Part shown: piece after piece, positions 17,460-27,309 of the stretch
How positions within the stretch are numbered: position 1 is the stretch's first letter
How the letters are laid out: each line of letters opens with the position of its first letter
Source: DSSM01 sp964484125
GTDB lineage: Bacteria > Bacteroidota > Ignavibacteria > Tepidaquicellales > Tepidaquicellaceae
Assembly: GCA_964484125.1 (NCBI GenBank)
Contig: CAZAEK010000017.1
Span: 1-40,741, forward strand
DNA length: 40,741 nt
Reading direction: 5' to 3'
Notes under the pieces: generated by a model
The model's input: the letters and a program-made list of their open reading frames with translations, nothing else
What the model was told of the DNA's origin: nothing
Databases searched by the model: none
Made by a program: the position numbers and the translations under genes

Positions 17460-17488
17460 CTACAAACATACGACTCCTGACGGAGTCG
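17460..17488 (-). repeat. Hairpin/GTAG repeat copy
   Basis: CTACAAACATA followed by the hairpin CGACTCCTGACGGAGTCG. Read on the minus strand this is hairpin, TATGTTTGTAG, the same order as at 5391-5419 and 40439-40466. The hairpin is identical to the one used as the ndk terminator. Confidence 0.75.
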
Positions 17489-17506
17489 GGTAAAAGTTTT
17501 TTAAAT

Positions 17507-17531
17507 GGATTCCCGCATCCGCGGGAATGAC
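17507..17531. repeat. GTCATTCC palindrome copy
   Basis: GGATTCCCGCATCCGCGGGAATGAC: stem ATTCCCGC / GCGGGAAT. The reverse complement begins GTCATTCCCGCGG, matching the palindrome inserted in the coding sequence at 36270-36296. Confidence 0.7.
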
Positions 17532-17541
17532 AAAAAAAGAT

Positions 17542-17827
17542 AACCCCGTCAGGGGTTNNNNNNNNNNNNNNNNNNNNNNNNNNNNNNNNNNNNNNNNNNN
17601 NNNNNNNNNNNNNNNNNNNNNNNNNNNNNNNNNNNNNNNNNNNNNNNNNNNNNNNNNGGTTCAATGATTGTAGAAATAGGAATGACAGAAAAAGGGAACC
17701 CCGTCAGGGGTTCAATGATTGTAGTAAAAGGAATGACAAAAAAAGATAACCCCGTCAGGGGTTAAATGATTGTAGAAATAGGAATGACAGAAAAAGGGAA
17801 CCCCGTCAGGGGTTAAATGATTGTAGC
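17542..17827 (+). repeat. Tandem array of a 51-bp hairpin/GTAG unit, interrupted by a gap
   Basis: Three complete hairpins AACCCCGTCAGGGGTT lie at 17697, 17748 and 17799, exactly 51 bp apart. One more lies left of the gap (17542-17557) and the end of another right of it (17658-17661). Each hairpin is followed by (C/A)AATGATTGTAG, a short A-rich stretch, GGAATGACA and another A-rich stretch. Interhairpin sequences alternate between two near-identical versions. It does not encode a protein. It is probably a locally amplified member of the family at 5391, 17460, 36634 and 40374-40741. Confidence 0.85.
17558..17657. other. Assembly gap (100 N) inside the tandem repeat
   Basis: One hundred N characters, the conventional length for a gap of unknown size. 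Both flanks are the 51-bp repeat, so the assembler broke there because of it; the true number of units is unknown. Confidence 0.95.
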
Positions 17828-17928
17828 GAAAGATTTATTCCCGCTCCCTGCCTGCGTGATAATTTATACGAACTTTAGAAACAGATTATTTGTTGTTTTT
17901 ATATCAGTTAATTTTAAAAATTACCAAC

Positions 17929-19815
17929 ATGAAAAAACTTACCGGAGAAGTTTTTTATCCGTCTGAACAAACACTCAACAAAGCAAGAGTAAAAGACTGG
18001 GACGAACTCAATAAATTCGCAACTGAAAACAACACTGAATTCTGGGAAAAAGAAGCTAATGAACTTGAATGGTTTTCGAAATGGGATAAGGTGCTTGATG
18101 ACAGTAATAAGCCGTTTTACAAATGGTTTACAGGTGCTAAAACAAATATAGCATATAACTGCCTCGACCGCCACCTGCATACATTCAGAAAAAACAAGGT
18201 TGCCCTTTACTGGGAAGGCGAAAAAGGTGATTGCCGCGTATTTTCTTATTTTGCATTACACAGGGAAGTTTCAAAATTCGCAAATGTTCTGAAAAGTCTT
18301 GGTGTTAAAAAAGGTGACAGAGTTACTTTATATATGGGAAGAGTTCCTGAACTTCCGATTGGTATGCTCGCCTGTGCAAGAATCGGAGCTGTTCATTCAG
18401 TTGTATATGGAGGATTTTCTGTTGAGGCACTCCATGAACGCCTTGAAGACAGTCATTCAAAAGTGCTTGTCGTATCAGACGGTGCATTTCAGAGAGGAAA
18501 GATAGTACCGCTTAAAGCTATAGCTGATGAGGCATTGCAAAGGGCGGCATCAGTTGAAAGTGTGCTTGTTATTAAAAGAACAGGTGAAAATGTTTATATG
18601 GAAGAAGGAAGGGATTTCTGGTATCACGACCTTGTAAATCTTCCGATAATAAACGCAAAATGTCCTGTTGAGGAAGTTGATGCTGAAGACCCGTTATTTT
18701 TATTATATACTTCCGGTACAACGGGAAAACCTAAGGCAATACTTCACACTCAGGGCGGATATATGGTTGGTACTTATACAACTTTCAAATATGTATTTGA
18801 TATAAACGATGAAGACAGATACTGGTGTGCGGCAGACCCGGGCTGGATTACCGGACATAGTTATATTGTTTACGGACCTTTGCTAAACGGAGCAACATCA
18901 TTTATGTATGAAGGTGCTCCGAATTATCCTTTCCCAAACAGATGGTGGCAGATGATAGAAAAATATGGTATTACAATTTTATATACTGCTCCTACAGCTA
19001 TAAGAGGTCTTATGAGATTCGGAGATGCATGGCCAAACAGGCACGACCTTTCTTCGCTGAGACTTCTCGGTTCTGTTGGAGAACCAATAAATCCCGAAGC
19101 GTGGAAATGGTATTACAGAGTTATTGGGAAAAATAACTGTCCTATAATGGATACCTGGTGGCAAACTGAAACAGGTGCATTTATGATTGCTCCGATGCCT
19201 TCCGTTCCGCTTAAGCCGGGTTCGGGTACAAGACCATTTCCCGGAATTATAATGGACATTCTCGATGAAGATGGTAATCCTGTAAAAGATAATGAAGAAG
19301 GATATCTCGTAATAAAAAATCCATGGCCATCAATGTTGAGAACAATTTACAATGACCCCGACCAATATATACAAAAATACTGGACAAAATATCCCGGAAT
19401 GTATTTAACCGGTGATTCAGCAAGAAGAGATGAAGACGGATATTACTGGATAATTGGAAGAACCGATGATGTGTTGAAGGTATCCGGATACCGGCTCGGC
19501 ACTGCAGAAATTGAATCAGCACTCGTAAGTCATCCATCAGTTGCCGAAGCGGCTGCAATCGGGTTACCTCACGAAATAAAAGGAAATGCCATTCACACCT
19601 TTGTAATATTAAAAGCCGGTGTTGAAAAGTCTGAAGAACTTGCTAATGAACTTAAAGAGCATGTTGCACACGAAGTAGGAAAAATAGCAAAGCCCGAAGA
19701 TGTGAAATTTGTAGATGTATTGCCAAAGACACGAAGCGGTAAAATAATGAGAAGGGTATTGAAAGCCAGAGCACTCGGACAAGACCCCGGAAATTTATCT
19801 ACACTGGAAGAATAA
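17929..19815 (+). CDS. acs: Acetate-CoA ligase (AMP-forming acetyl-CoA synthetase)
   Basis: Acs activates acetate to acetyl-CoA through acetyl-AMP in the cytoplasm. The 628-aa protein starts at ATG 17929 (an upstream in-frame TTG at 17890 gives an unlikely extension). Motifs include the P-loop-like LYTSGTTGKPKAILHTQGG, the Acs-specific YWCAADPGWITGHSYIVYGP, the adenylate-binding DTWWQTETG, the hinge GRTDDVLKVSGYRLGTAEIE, and the catalytic Lys in KTRSGKIMRRVLKA, the site acetylated in other Acs enzymes. The tryptophan in DTWWQTETG fits a small acyl pocket, so acetate (or propionate) is expected. It stands alone after the repeat array. Confidence 0.96.
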   Translation: MKKLTGEVFYPSEQTLNKARVKDWDELNKFATENNTEFWEKEANELEWFSKWDKVLDDSNKPFYKWFTGAKTNIAYNCLDRHLHTFRKNKVALYWEGEKGDCRVFSYFALHREVSKFANVLKSLGVKKGDRVTLYMGRVPELPIGMLACARIGAVHSVVYGGFSVEALHERLEDSHSKVLVVSDGAFQRGKIVPLKAIADEALQRAASVESVLVIKRTGENVYMEEGRDFWYHDLVNLPIINAKCPVEEVDAEDPLFLLYTSGTTGKPKAILHTQGGYMVGTYTTFKYVFDINDEDRYWCAADPGWITGHSYIVYGPLLNGATSFMYEGAPNYPFPNRWWQMIEKYGITILYTAPTAIRGLMRFGDAWPNRHDLSSLRLLGSVGEPINPEAWKWYYRVIGKNNCPIMDTWWQTETGAFMIAPMPSVPLKPGSGTRPFPGIIMDILDEDGNPVKDNEEGYLVIKNPWPSMLRTIYNDPDQYIQKYWTKYPGMYLTGDSARRDEDGYYWIIGRTDDVLKVSGYRLGTAEIESALVSHPSVAEAAAIGLPHEIKGNAIHTFVILKAGVEKSEELANELKEHVAHEVGKIAKPEDVKFVDVLPKTRSGKIMRRVLKARALGQDPGNLSTLEE

Positions 19816-19896
19816 TTTCTGAATATAAATATTAAAACTTTTAGACTATTTTACCGTAAACATAGAAAAATCCAAAAACTTAAACATATTACAAGT

Positions 19897-21582
19897 ATGA
19901 AAAAAACTATGGTATATTTTTTTCTGATGGTATTTGTTTTTATGGCAGGCAGTCAATCCTACCTGAATTCAAATCACAGACCTGAGCCGGATGTATTAAT
20001 CTGGAAAAACTCCAGTAACGAATCTATAACTATTGAATGGAGATTAATTGAAAAACTCCGCAATTTATTTGTACAGAGTGAATTGCCAGACTGGTCACAA
20101 ATGTCCCCTGATAAAGACGGATATGAAGGTACAAGAACATTGGAGCTTTATGATTATATCAAAGCCAACAACATTGCAGAACCAAAGCCGGTAGTTGTTG
20201 CAGTAATGGATTCAGGTTTTGAAATTGATCATCCCGATTTAGCACCGAACGTATGGAATAACGAAGCCGAAATAAACGGACAAGCCGGAGTTGATGATGA
20301 TAATAACGGTTACGTAGATGACTTCCACGGATGGAATTTCCTTGGGAAGGCTGTAAATCTTAATTTGGAAGTTACAAGGGAATATGCAAGATTAAAAAAA
20401 GCAGGAACCCCTGAAACAGATGAATATTTTATAAAGGTAAAGCAGGAATATGATTCAAAGAAATCTGATGACGAAAAAACAACAACGATGATAAACGGCA
20501 TAGTTTCAACAATGAAACCGGCTGTTAATAAATTAAAAGCGGCAAATATTACAACCGACCCAAAGGAATTAAAGAAAATATATGACAAATTATCAGATGA
20601 AAACAAGAAAGCGGCAGATGAAATACTGGGAATATATAATATGGCAGGAGTTGGTCCCGAAGAAATATTCGAAGCTGAAGAAATGTATAAAAACAAGGTG
20701 AAAGATTTATATGATCTTGACGCAGAACCATCATTGGTAATTGGTGATAATCCAAATGTATATGATGAAAAAGGATATGGTGATAATGACGTAACAGTAA
20801 AAGTAAGTTCGCACGGAACACATGTTGCCGGAACAATTGGTGCAACAAAGAGAGGAATTGGACAGGCACCATTTGTAAAACTGATGTTTATAAGAGTTGT
20901 TCCTGCCGATGGCGATGAGAGGGATAAAGATGTAGCAAACGGAATCAGATATGCAGTTGATAATGGCGCAAGTATAATTAATCTATCAGCAGGAAAATAT
21001 TTTGCAAATAACGCACAATATGTAATAGAAGCAATAAAATATGCAGAATCAAAAGGAGTATTATTTGTAGCGGCAGCAGGAAATGAAGGAACTGACATTT
21101 CAAAGAAAATAAATTATCCGCCGAAATTTTATAAAGAAGGCAGCGAGATGAAATATTTCTCTAATCTGCTTTGCGTAGGCGCAAATACATGGGTTAAGAA
21201 ATGGGATTCTGCAAAAGACCCTGATAATGCTTTAAGAAAATATGACTTAGCGGCATCATTTTCAAATTACTCCGATATTGTAGTTGATGTATTTGCACCC
21301 GGCGTCCAGGTTAATTCAACAGTCCCTGGCAAAAAATATGCAAAATTAGGCGGAACCTCAATGGCATCTCCGAATGCAGCTGGAGTAGCAGCGATACTAA
21401 AAGGATATTTCCCGAATTTAACTGCGGCTCAGTTAAAAGAAATAATAATGAAATCATCAAGAAGATATGAAGGACTTGAAGTTAAATCAAGAGAACTGAA
21501 GCTCGTTGAATTTTCTAAGTTATCAAAGACCGGCGGCGTAGTTGATGCGTATAATGCATTTATGCTTGCAAAGACTTATTAA
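19897..21582 (+). CDS. Secreted S8 family (subtilisin-like) serine protease
   Basis: A 561-residue protease with an N-terminal signal peptide (about 1-20). The catalytic residues are Asp105 (VVAVMDSGFEIDHPDL), His306 (SSHGTHVAGTIGA), the oxyanion Asn396 (AAAGNEGTD) and Ser488 (GGTSMASPNAAGVAA). About 200 residues separate Asp and His, far more than in subtilisin. The extra region (about 150-295) is charged and helical, a pattern common in Bacteroidota subtilases. There is no recognisable T9SS sorting domain, so it may act in the periplasm. It has a strong terminator 20 nt downstream and is probably monocistronic. Confidence 0.93.
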   Translation: MKKTMVYFFLMVFVFMAGSQSYLNSNHRPEPDVLIWKNSSNESITIEWRLIEKLRNLFVQSELPDWSQMSPDKDGYEGTRTLELYDYIKANNIAEPKPVVVAVMDSGFEIDHPDLAPNVWNNEAEINGQAGVDDDNNGYVDDFHGWNFLGKAVNLNLEVTREYARLKKAGTPETDEYFIKVKQEYDSKKSDDEKTTTMINGIVSTMKPAVNKLKAANITTDPKELKKIYDKLSDENKKAADEILGIYNMAGVGPEEIFEAEEMYKNKVKDLYDLDAEPSLVIGDNPNVYDEKGYGDNDVTVKVSSHGTHVAGTIGATKRGIGQAPFVKLMFIRVVPADGDERDKDVANGIRYAVDNGASIINLSAGKYFANNAQYVIEAIKYAESKGVLFVAAAGNEGTDISKKINYPPKFYKEGSEMKYFSNLLCVGANTWVKKWDSAKDPDNALRKYDLAASFSNYSDIVVDVFAPGVQVNSTVPGKKYAKLGGTSMASPNAAGVAAILKGYFPNLTAAQLKEIIMKSSRRYEGLEVKSRELKLVEFSKLSKTGGVVDAYNAFMLAKTY

Positions 21583-21602
21583 TATCATATAGAAAGATTT
21601 CT

Positions 21603-21642
21603 AAAAAATGGCAGCAATCGATTTTTGCTGCCATTTTTTTAT
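21603..21642 (+). terminator. Rho-independent terminator of the S8 protease gene
   Basis: A long stem AAAAATGGCAGCAA / TTGCTGCCATTTTT with a short loop TCGATTT is followed by further T residues. It lies about 20 nt after the protease stop. Confidence 0.9.
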
Positions 21643-21729
21643 TTCATCCACTTCTAAATAAAAAATCAAAAAATTTTCCGAAAAACCGCGGCAATGTATG
21701 TATTTAGTTTTAAAGCGTTGGGATTAGTA

Positions 21730-21796
21730 ACTGCCTTAATATGGGGTTGTTGGGGCTTGTTATGAAGACTGTCCTCATTAAGGCAGTCTTTTTTTT
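21730..21796 (+). ncRNA. Stem-loop with alternative pairings and T-run: terminator or small RNA
   Basis: ACTGCCTTAAT (21730-21740) is exactly complementary to ATTAAGGCAGT (21777-21787). Alternatively AAGACTG (21765-21771) pairs with CAGTCTT (21784-21790). The two hairpins share their 3' arm and both run into eight T residues. There is already a strong terminator upstream at 21603-21642, so this one would serve a transcript that starts between the two, or is a leftover. A short regulated RNA is possible; no function is known to me. Confidence 0.35.
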
Positions 21797-23558
21797 ATTT
21801 TATAAGAATATATCCCTGTAAATTACTGAAAGAAATACTGTCATCTTTTTTATAGCCGTTTATGGAGGTTATGATTGCTTTCAATGAAAAGTCGTTTCTG
21901 GATTTTTCAAGTATAAGTGATGATGAATCGTTTTTTGATTTTACCATTATGTCAAAAATCTCTTTAAACTTATAAGTTATTGTATCTGACTTTTCCACAA
22001 AAATTAATCCGTTAATGCGGCTGTCGTATCTTGAATTTATATTTCTATCCTTAACTGTATAAATAACATTCGAAGTATCTTCCTGAGAATAATAACGCAG
22101 TTTGAAAAGATGAGAGTAACCCTCTATTTCTATGTAAAGTTTTTCTCTTGAGAAAAAATCAAAATAATCACGGCTGAATTTTATACTCGAATATTCAACT
22201 CCGAGTTCTTTCATTATTGAATTTGTTACAAGATATGTTGCTTTACTTTTTTCTTGTTTTGTTATTGAGTCGAGAGAAACATTAAACCATGGTTGTATCT
22301 CCTTTGTGTAATTCCTCTCTGCAATAAATTCTATTATTGATTGTATGCTTCGTGAATCCTCTTCAGACGGTTGATTTACTGTTTTTACAACTTTTCCATC
22401 AACAAGAATTTTATTCTTTACAAGAAGTTCTTCGAATCTTCCGAGTTGACTGCTTTTGGCAATATTGAATGCACTCCATGGTCCTGTTATAGATAAAACA
22501 GCAATAATGCACAGACTTACAGGAATAACTTTAATATCCGGTTTCTTTCTTATGATATTATACAAAGTAATACCTGAAAGCCATAAAGCAATAAGTATTA
22601 CAAAATAACGGTTCTCTGTAATTCCGTATTCTCCTGCTCTCACAAATATTGCAATATACAAAAGTATTACAGGTGGTATAAGCACATAATAAAATACTTT
22701 CGCAAACCTCTTAATCCAGGTATTACCTATTACTTCAGTCAATGGGTGCATCAAAAGAAGCGAAAAAATTCCTGCGGTAGAAAATCCTATTACAAGATAA
22801 GAAACCCATCCTTTGGGAAGTTGTCCTTCAAAAAGAATTTTTATGATATAGCTGTATAAAATCAAAAAATATATAACAATAATCGGATAAACAACATATT
22901 GCGTGAAAATCTTTAACGCTTTTGGATATGGCTTTTTTTCCCTTGCATTCAGGGGAATATCGGAAAGAAAAAAAGTCGTATTAAAAATACCAAGAATGAT
23001 AAAAAACAACTGCAAATGTCTGATAGACTTAATTTGCATATCAAACAGATTATCAACTGAAATTATTGCTATATCAAGCCCTGCAAAAAGTACGAGTGAA
23101 TACAAGGCAGAGACTAAAATTCTCAGGAAAATGTGCAGATTAAAATTCCAGAAATTTTCAGTTTTATTTTTTGAATAATATACTGAAAATGAAACAAAAA
23201 GATGGAAAGCTATTGCGAGAATGAAAAATCTTGCAATATCTATAAAATTTTCATACTCATCAAGACTTAAAAAGAAAATTACAAGAACAATAATACCAAA
23301 AATCTGATATAAATAAACTCTTACAAGGGAATGATTCATTGATTCAGAATGAAGTTTTAAAGCGAGAAGCAATGGAATCCCAAGAAAAAAGGTCATTACA
23401 AATTTATAGTAAATATATGTATTTACGATATTAGATTCGTTATCAACTAAGTAAATAAGAAAAAAGGAAGTTAAAGCAGATGCAAGAATTACCAAAGGAA
23501 ATCTAAGGAAAGTATCTTTTGCACCTGATAATAAAATTTTCAGAGAGGGAATTTTCAT
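21795..23558 (-). CDS. DUF4153-family multi-pass membrane protein
   Basis: The start at 23558 (MKIPSLKILLSGAK) is chosen over one 87 nt further upstream because that extension would bring the gene to within 16 nt of the divergent dnaE start. The protein is then 587 aa, with roughly a dozen hydrophobic segments in the first 400 residues and a soluble C-terminal domain of about 190 residues. Family signatures are LTEVIGNTWIKRFAKVFYYV, EYGITENRYFVILIALWLSG and TGPWSAFNIAKSSQLGR, shared with Bacteroidota DUF4153 proteins. Their function is unknown to me. It is divergent from dnaE, with about 100 nt between starts for both promoters. Confidence 0.85.
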   Translation of the reverse strand: MKIPSLKILLSGAKDTFLRFPLVILASALTSFFLIYLVDNESNIVNTYIYYKFVMTFFLGIPLLLALKLHSESMNHSLVRVYLYQIFGIIVLVIFFLSLDEYENFIDIARFFILAIAFHLFVSFSVYYSKNKTENFWNFNLHIFLRILVSALYSLVLFAGLDIAIISVDNLFDMQIKSIRHLQLFFIILGIFNTTFFLSDIPLNAREKKPYPKALKIFTQYVVYPIIVIYFLILYSYIIKILFEGQLPKGWVSYLVIGFSTAGIFSLLLMHPLTEVIGNTWIKRFAKVFYYVLIPPVILLYIAIFVRAGEYGITENRYFVILIALWLSGITLYNIIRKKPDIKVIPVSLCIIAVLSITGPWSAFNIAKSSQLGRFEELLVKNKILVDGKVVKTVNQPSEEDSRSIQSIIEFIAERNYTKEIQPWFNVSLDSITKQEKSKATYLVTNSIMKELGVEYSSIKFSRDYFDFFSREKLYIEIEGYSHLFKLRYYSQEDTSNVIYTVKDRNINSRYDSRINGLIFVEKSDTITYKFKEIFDIMVKSKNDSSSLILEKSRNDFSLKAIITSINGYKKDDSISFSNLQGYILIK

Positions 23559-23661
23559 TTTGAAATTAATTTCCGTAAAATAACTGAAAAAAAAATCATT
23601 TTCCAATGAAAATATTTTCGTTTGTTCTTTAAATTTTCCTTCCAAGTTTTTAAATTGGAGT

Positions 23662-26600
23662 ATGCAGGAATTTATACACTTACATAATCATACTCATTTC
23701 TCTTTACTCGATGCTATCAGCACAGTTGATGGTCTGGTAAATGCCGCAGTTGAAAATAATATGAAAGCTGTTGCTTTAACAGACCATGGAGTAATGTTTG
23801 GTGTAATGGAATTTTATAAAAAGTGCGTAAAAAAAGGAATAAAACCTATTATCGGTTTTGAAGCTTATGTAGCTCAGGGAAGTTCAAGATTTGATAAAAC
23901 TAAAAGAAATGAAAAAGTACAGATATCAGAAGGCGAAGAAATCGGAACTGATAATACAGACGGTTTATCCGTTACAAATATAAACTATGCTCATCTTATA
24001 CTGCTTGCAAAAAATGAAACCGGTTATAAAAATCTAATAAAGCTGAATTCAATAGGATTTACAGAAGGATATTATTACAAACCAAGAATAGACCTTGAAG
24101 TATTGAATAAATACCGTGAAGGAATTGTTGCTTTATCAGCTTGTGCAGGTGGTGTAATCTCTTGTTATATCGTGAGGAATAATATTGAAAAAGCTTATGA
24201 AATGGCAGGAAAGTACAAAGATATTTTCGGAGATGATTTCTACTGTGAAATACAAAACCATTTAACTCTTGAAAGTGAGAAAATGGTATTAAGGGAAATG
24301 CCAAAGATTGCAAGGCATCACGGACTTAAATTAATTGCAACCAATGATGTTCACTACATAAAAAAAGAGCATGCAGTCGCACATAATATATATTTACATA
24401 TTTCTGCAAGGAATAATAAAAACATTGATACATATTCAATAACTAATAATCTCAGATACGGAACAGACCAGATATATTTCAAGTCAACGCAGGAAATGTG
24501 CGAACTATTCAAAGATTATCCCGAAGCAATAAAATCAACACTTGAAGTTACAGAAAAATGTAACCTTACTCTTGATACCTCAAGACATTATATGCCTGAA
24601 TTTCCTGTTCCGGAAGATTTTGTTTCAGAACTTGAAAAGCCAAAGGTTGAACTTAAAAGCAGGGAAGAAGTTATTTTTTACAATCTTGATAAATATCTTG
24701 AAAAACTTGCTCATACAGGACTTAAAAAAAGATTAAAAGAAGTAACAAAAGAAGCTCTGGAAAGACTGGAATACGAACTGAGTGTTATTTCAAAGATGAA
24801 GTTCTCAGGATATTTTCTTATTGTTCAGGATTTTATAAACACTGCAAAAAGCAGGGGAATACTTGTTGGACCGGGAAGGGGTAGTGCTGCCGGCTCTCTG
24901 GTATGTTATGCAATCGGTATTACAAATGTAAATCCGCTTGATTATAATCTGCTTTTTGAAAGGTTTCTTAATCCGGCAAGAGTATCAATGCCTGATATAG
25001 ATATTGATTTTCAGGACGACAGGCGCGATGAGGTGATTCAATATGCAAAAGAAAAATACGGCGAAAACTCAGTTGCTCAGATAGTTACGTTTAACAAACT
25101 TGCTCCAAGAGGTGTACTGAAAGATGTCGGGAGAGTATTAAATTTTCCGTTTAACGAAATTAATGATTTAACCAAGCTCGTACCGATACTGTTCGGAAAA
25201 GTTAAACCTTTATCTGAATGTATGAAAGAGGTTCCTGATTTCAGTAAATACTTCAATGAAGGTGCGGCAGATAAAAAACTTGACAAGAGAAATTTATTTG
25301 AATATGCTTCTGTTCTTGAAAATCTTAATAAAAATTCTTCAATACACGCATCGGGAATAGTAATAGCTCCATCAGATGTAACTGACTATGTACCATTATC
25401 AAAAGTTACAGGAGAAGACAACGTCTTTTGTACACAATATGATATGAATTCGCTCGAGGATGCAGGGTTGATAAAAATTGATTTTCTCGGTTTAAAGGAA
25501 TTGAAAGTAATCGGACAAACTCTCGACCTTGTAAACAAAAAATATAATCTGAATCTAACACCTGATACGATTCCGTTGGACGATGAAAAAACATACGAAT
25601 TATTTTCAGCAGGTTCGACAATCGGAATATTTCAGTTTTCAAAAAGCAAGATGAGGGAATATCTCTCTAAGCTGAAGCCCAAAAATATCAACGACCTTGC
25701 GGCAATGAATGCACTCTACAGACCGGGACCGATGAAGTTAATACCTGATGTTATTGACAGAAGATTCGGAAGAAAACCTGTAACGTATATGCATCCTCTG
25801 ATGGAGAAAGCACTGAAGGAAACCTATGGAATAATTGTATATCAGGAACAGGTAATGCAGATAGCACGGGATATTGCAGGATTTTCAATGTCGCAGGCGG
25901 ATAATATGAGAAAGGCAATGGGTAAGAAAATCAAGGAGAAGATGGAACAGATAAAGGGAGAATTTATAGAAGGAGCTGTTAAGAATAACGTTAAGAAAGA
26001 GCTCGCAAAGGAAATATATAATTTAATTTTAGATTTTGCAGATTACGGATTTAATAAATCACACGCAGTAGCGTATTCAATTCTTGCATTTTATACTGCA
26101 TATCTGAAAACACATTTTCCGCTTGAGTTTCTTGCTGTATCAATGGAATGCAGAAAAGACAACGAAAGTGATCTGGCATTGTTTGCAGATGAATGTAAAA
26201 GGATGGGTATAAAACTTGTCCCGCCCGATATAAATCTCAGCTATACTGATTTCAGGGTTAAATATAACACAGATTCAGGGGAAATTTTATTCGGATTAAG
26301 TGCTATAAAAGGCGTTGGAGAGAAAGCTGCGGATTCAATTACAGATGAGAGGGAAAAGAATGGGAATTTCCTGAGTTTTCTTGATTTTCTTAAAAGAGTT
26401 GATTTGCGGTTGGTAAACAAGGCAACTGTTGAAGCATTGATATTTTCCGGTGCATTTGATTCGGTTGAACCAAACAGAAGAAAACTCTTTCTGAATCTTG
26501 AGAGGGCTACAACTTATGCGCAGCGATATAAGGAAATGCCTGAAGCTCACGGTCAGGAAGGTTTATTCTCAACCGTACAGGGCGGAAGAGTAATGGATGA

Positions 26601-27267
26601 AGTTAAGCTTTCAGAATATGAAGACTTCACTGAAACTGAGAAGTTTAACCATGAAAAATCTGCAATTGGATTTTATCTTACAGGTCATCCGCTTGAAAAA
26701 TACAGGGATAGAATCAAAAATTTTATAACTCTGTCTTTCGGAGATGATGTATCAGAAATAGAATTTGAACAACTTGGAACTGTGAGGATGTGCGGTGTTA
26801 TAAACGGATTGGAAATAAAGTTATCTAAATCAAACAAGAAATTTGCTGTTTTTAACCTGATAGATTTTTATAGCTCGGGCGAATGTGTGGCTTTTTCAAG
26901 TTTACTCGAAAGCAAGGAATCTGTTTTTAAAAACGATAACCTTGTATTTGTTCAGGGCAAAGCAGAGGAAAACGGCGATAAAATTAAATTAATAGTTGAA
27001 GATATAATGCCAATAGAAAGTTTTCAGGAAAAAATTGCAACAAATATTACTTTAAATATATACGAAAAAGATTTTCAACCCGGTATGGCAGATGAACTTA
27101 AAAAAATCATAGATGATAATCCGGGAAATTGTAATATATTCTTTCATATAGTCAATAACGGAACATCAAGGGTATTCAGATTGAAAGATGACAAAATACG
27201 ACCAACAAGTGAAGTAATAGAAATGTTGAAAAATTTAGTAGGAGAAAATAATATAAAAATAAATTAA
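23662..27267 (+). CDS. dnaE: DNA polymerase III alpha subunit
   Basis: DnaE is the catalytic subunit of the replicative polymerase. The 1201-residue length fits the DnaE1 class. In order: an N-terminal PHP domain (FIHLHNHTHFSLLDA, ALTDHGVMFG), the polymerase palm with GPGRGSAAGSLVCYAIGIT and the catalytic aspartates in MPDIDIDFQDDRRDEV, the fingers with YRPGPM and YQEQVMQIARDIAGFS, a helix-hairpin-helix region (GLSAIKGVGEKAADSI) and a C-terminal OB-fold (about 1030-1120). It lies 42 nt upstream of trxA on the same strand, so they may be cotranscribed. Confidence 0.97.
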   Translation: MQEFIHLHNHTHFSLLDAISTVDGLVNAAVENNMKAVALTDHGVMFGVMEFYKKCVKKGIKPIIGFEAYVAQGSSRFDKTKRNEKVQISEGEEIGTDNTDGLSVTNINYAHLILLAKNETGYKNLIKLNSIGFTEGYYYKPRIDLEVLNKYREGIVALSACAGGVISCYIVRNNIEKAYEMAGKYKDIFGDDFYCEIQNHLTLESEKMVLREMPKIARHHGLKLIATNDVHYIKKEHAVAHNIYLHISARNNKNIDTYSITNNLRYGTDQIYFKSTQEMCELFKDYPEAIKSTLEVTEKCNLTLDTSRHYMPEFPVPEDFVSELEKPKVELKSREEVIFYNLDKYLEKLAHTGLKKRLKEVTKEALERLEYELSVISKMKFSGYFLIVQDFINTAKSRGILVGPGRGSAAGSLVCYAIGITNVNPLDYNLLFERFLNPARVSMPDIDIDFQDDRRDEVIQYAKEKYGENSVAQIVTFNKLAPRGVLKDVGRVLNFPFNEINDLTKLVPILFGKVKPLSECMKEVPDFSKYFNEGAADKKLDKRNLFEYASVLENLNKNSSIHASGIVIAPSDVTDYVPLSKVTGEDNVFCTQYDMNSLEDAGLIKIDFLGLKELKVIGQTLDLVNKKYNLNLTPDTIPLDDEKTYELFSAGSTIGIFQFSKSKMREYLSKLKPKNINDLAAMNALYRPGPMKLIPDVIDRRFGRKPVTYMHPLMEKALKETYGIIVYQEQVMQIARDIAGFSMSQADNMRKAMGKKIKEKMEQIKGEFIEGAVKNNVKKELAKEIYNLILDFADYGFNKSHAVAYSILAFYTAYLKTHFPLEFLAVSMECRKDNESDLALFADECKRMGIKLVPPDINLSYTDFRVKYNTDSGEILFGLSAIKGVGEKAADSITDEREKNGNFLSFLDFLKRVDLRLVNKATVEALIFSGAFDSVEPNRRKLFLNLERATTYAQRYKEMPEAHGQEGLFSTVQGGRVMDEVKLSEYEDFTETEKFNHEKSAIGFYLTGHPLEKYRDRIKNFITLSFGDDVSEIEFEQLGTVRMCGVINGLEIKLSKSNKKFAVFNLIDFYSSGECVAFSSLLESKESVFKNDNLVFVQGKAEENGDKIKLIVEDIMPIESFQEKIATNITLNIYEKDFQPGMADELKKIIDDNPGNCNIFFHIVNNGTSRVFRLKDDKIRPTSEVIEMLKNLVGENNIKIN

Positions 27268-27309
27268 ATTAAGAACGTAACCATAAACATAAAAACAAAG
27301 GAGAAATAA

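Noticed and set aside
17419..17664. Minus-strand reading frame crossing the first gap
   Set aside because: It runs through N characters and palindromic repeats; no start signal or family resemblance.
17542..17827. CRISPR array
   Set aside because: The period is regular (51 bp), but the would-be spacers are near-identical copies of two sequences, the repeat is a perfect hairpin with GTAG, and no cas genes are in the window.
20310..21098. 262-residue reading frame antisense to the S8 protease
   Set aside because: It lies wholly within a gene with intact catalytic motifs; the product is low-complexity Ser/Phe/Ile-rich, as expected from the complement of AT-rich coding DNA.
23559..23645. Extended N-terminus of the DUF4153 protein
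   Set aside because: The extra 29 residues would place its start 16 nt from the divergent dnaE start, leaving no room for promoters; the ATG at 23558 begins a normal membrane-protein N-terminus.
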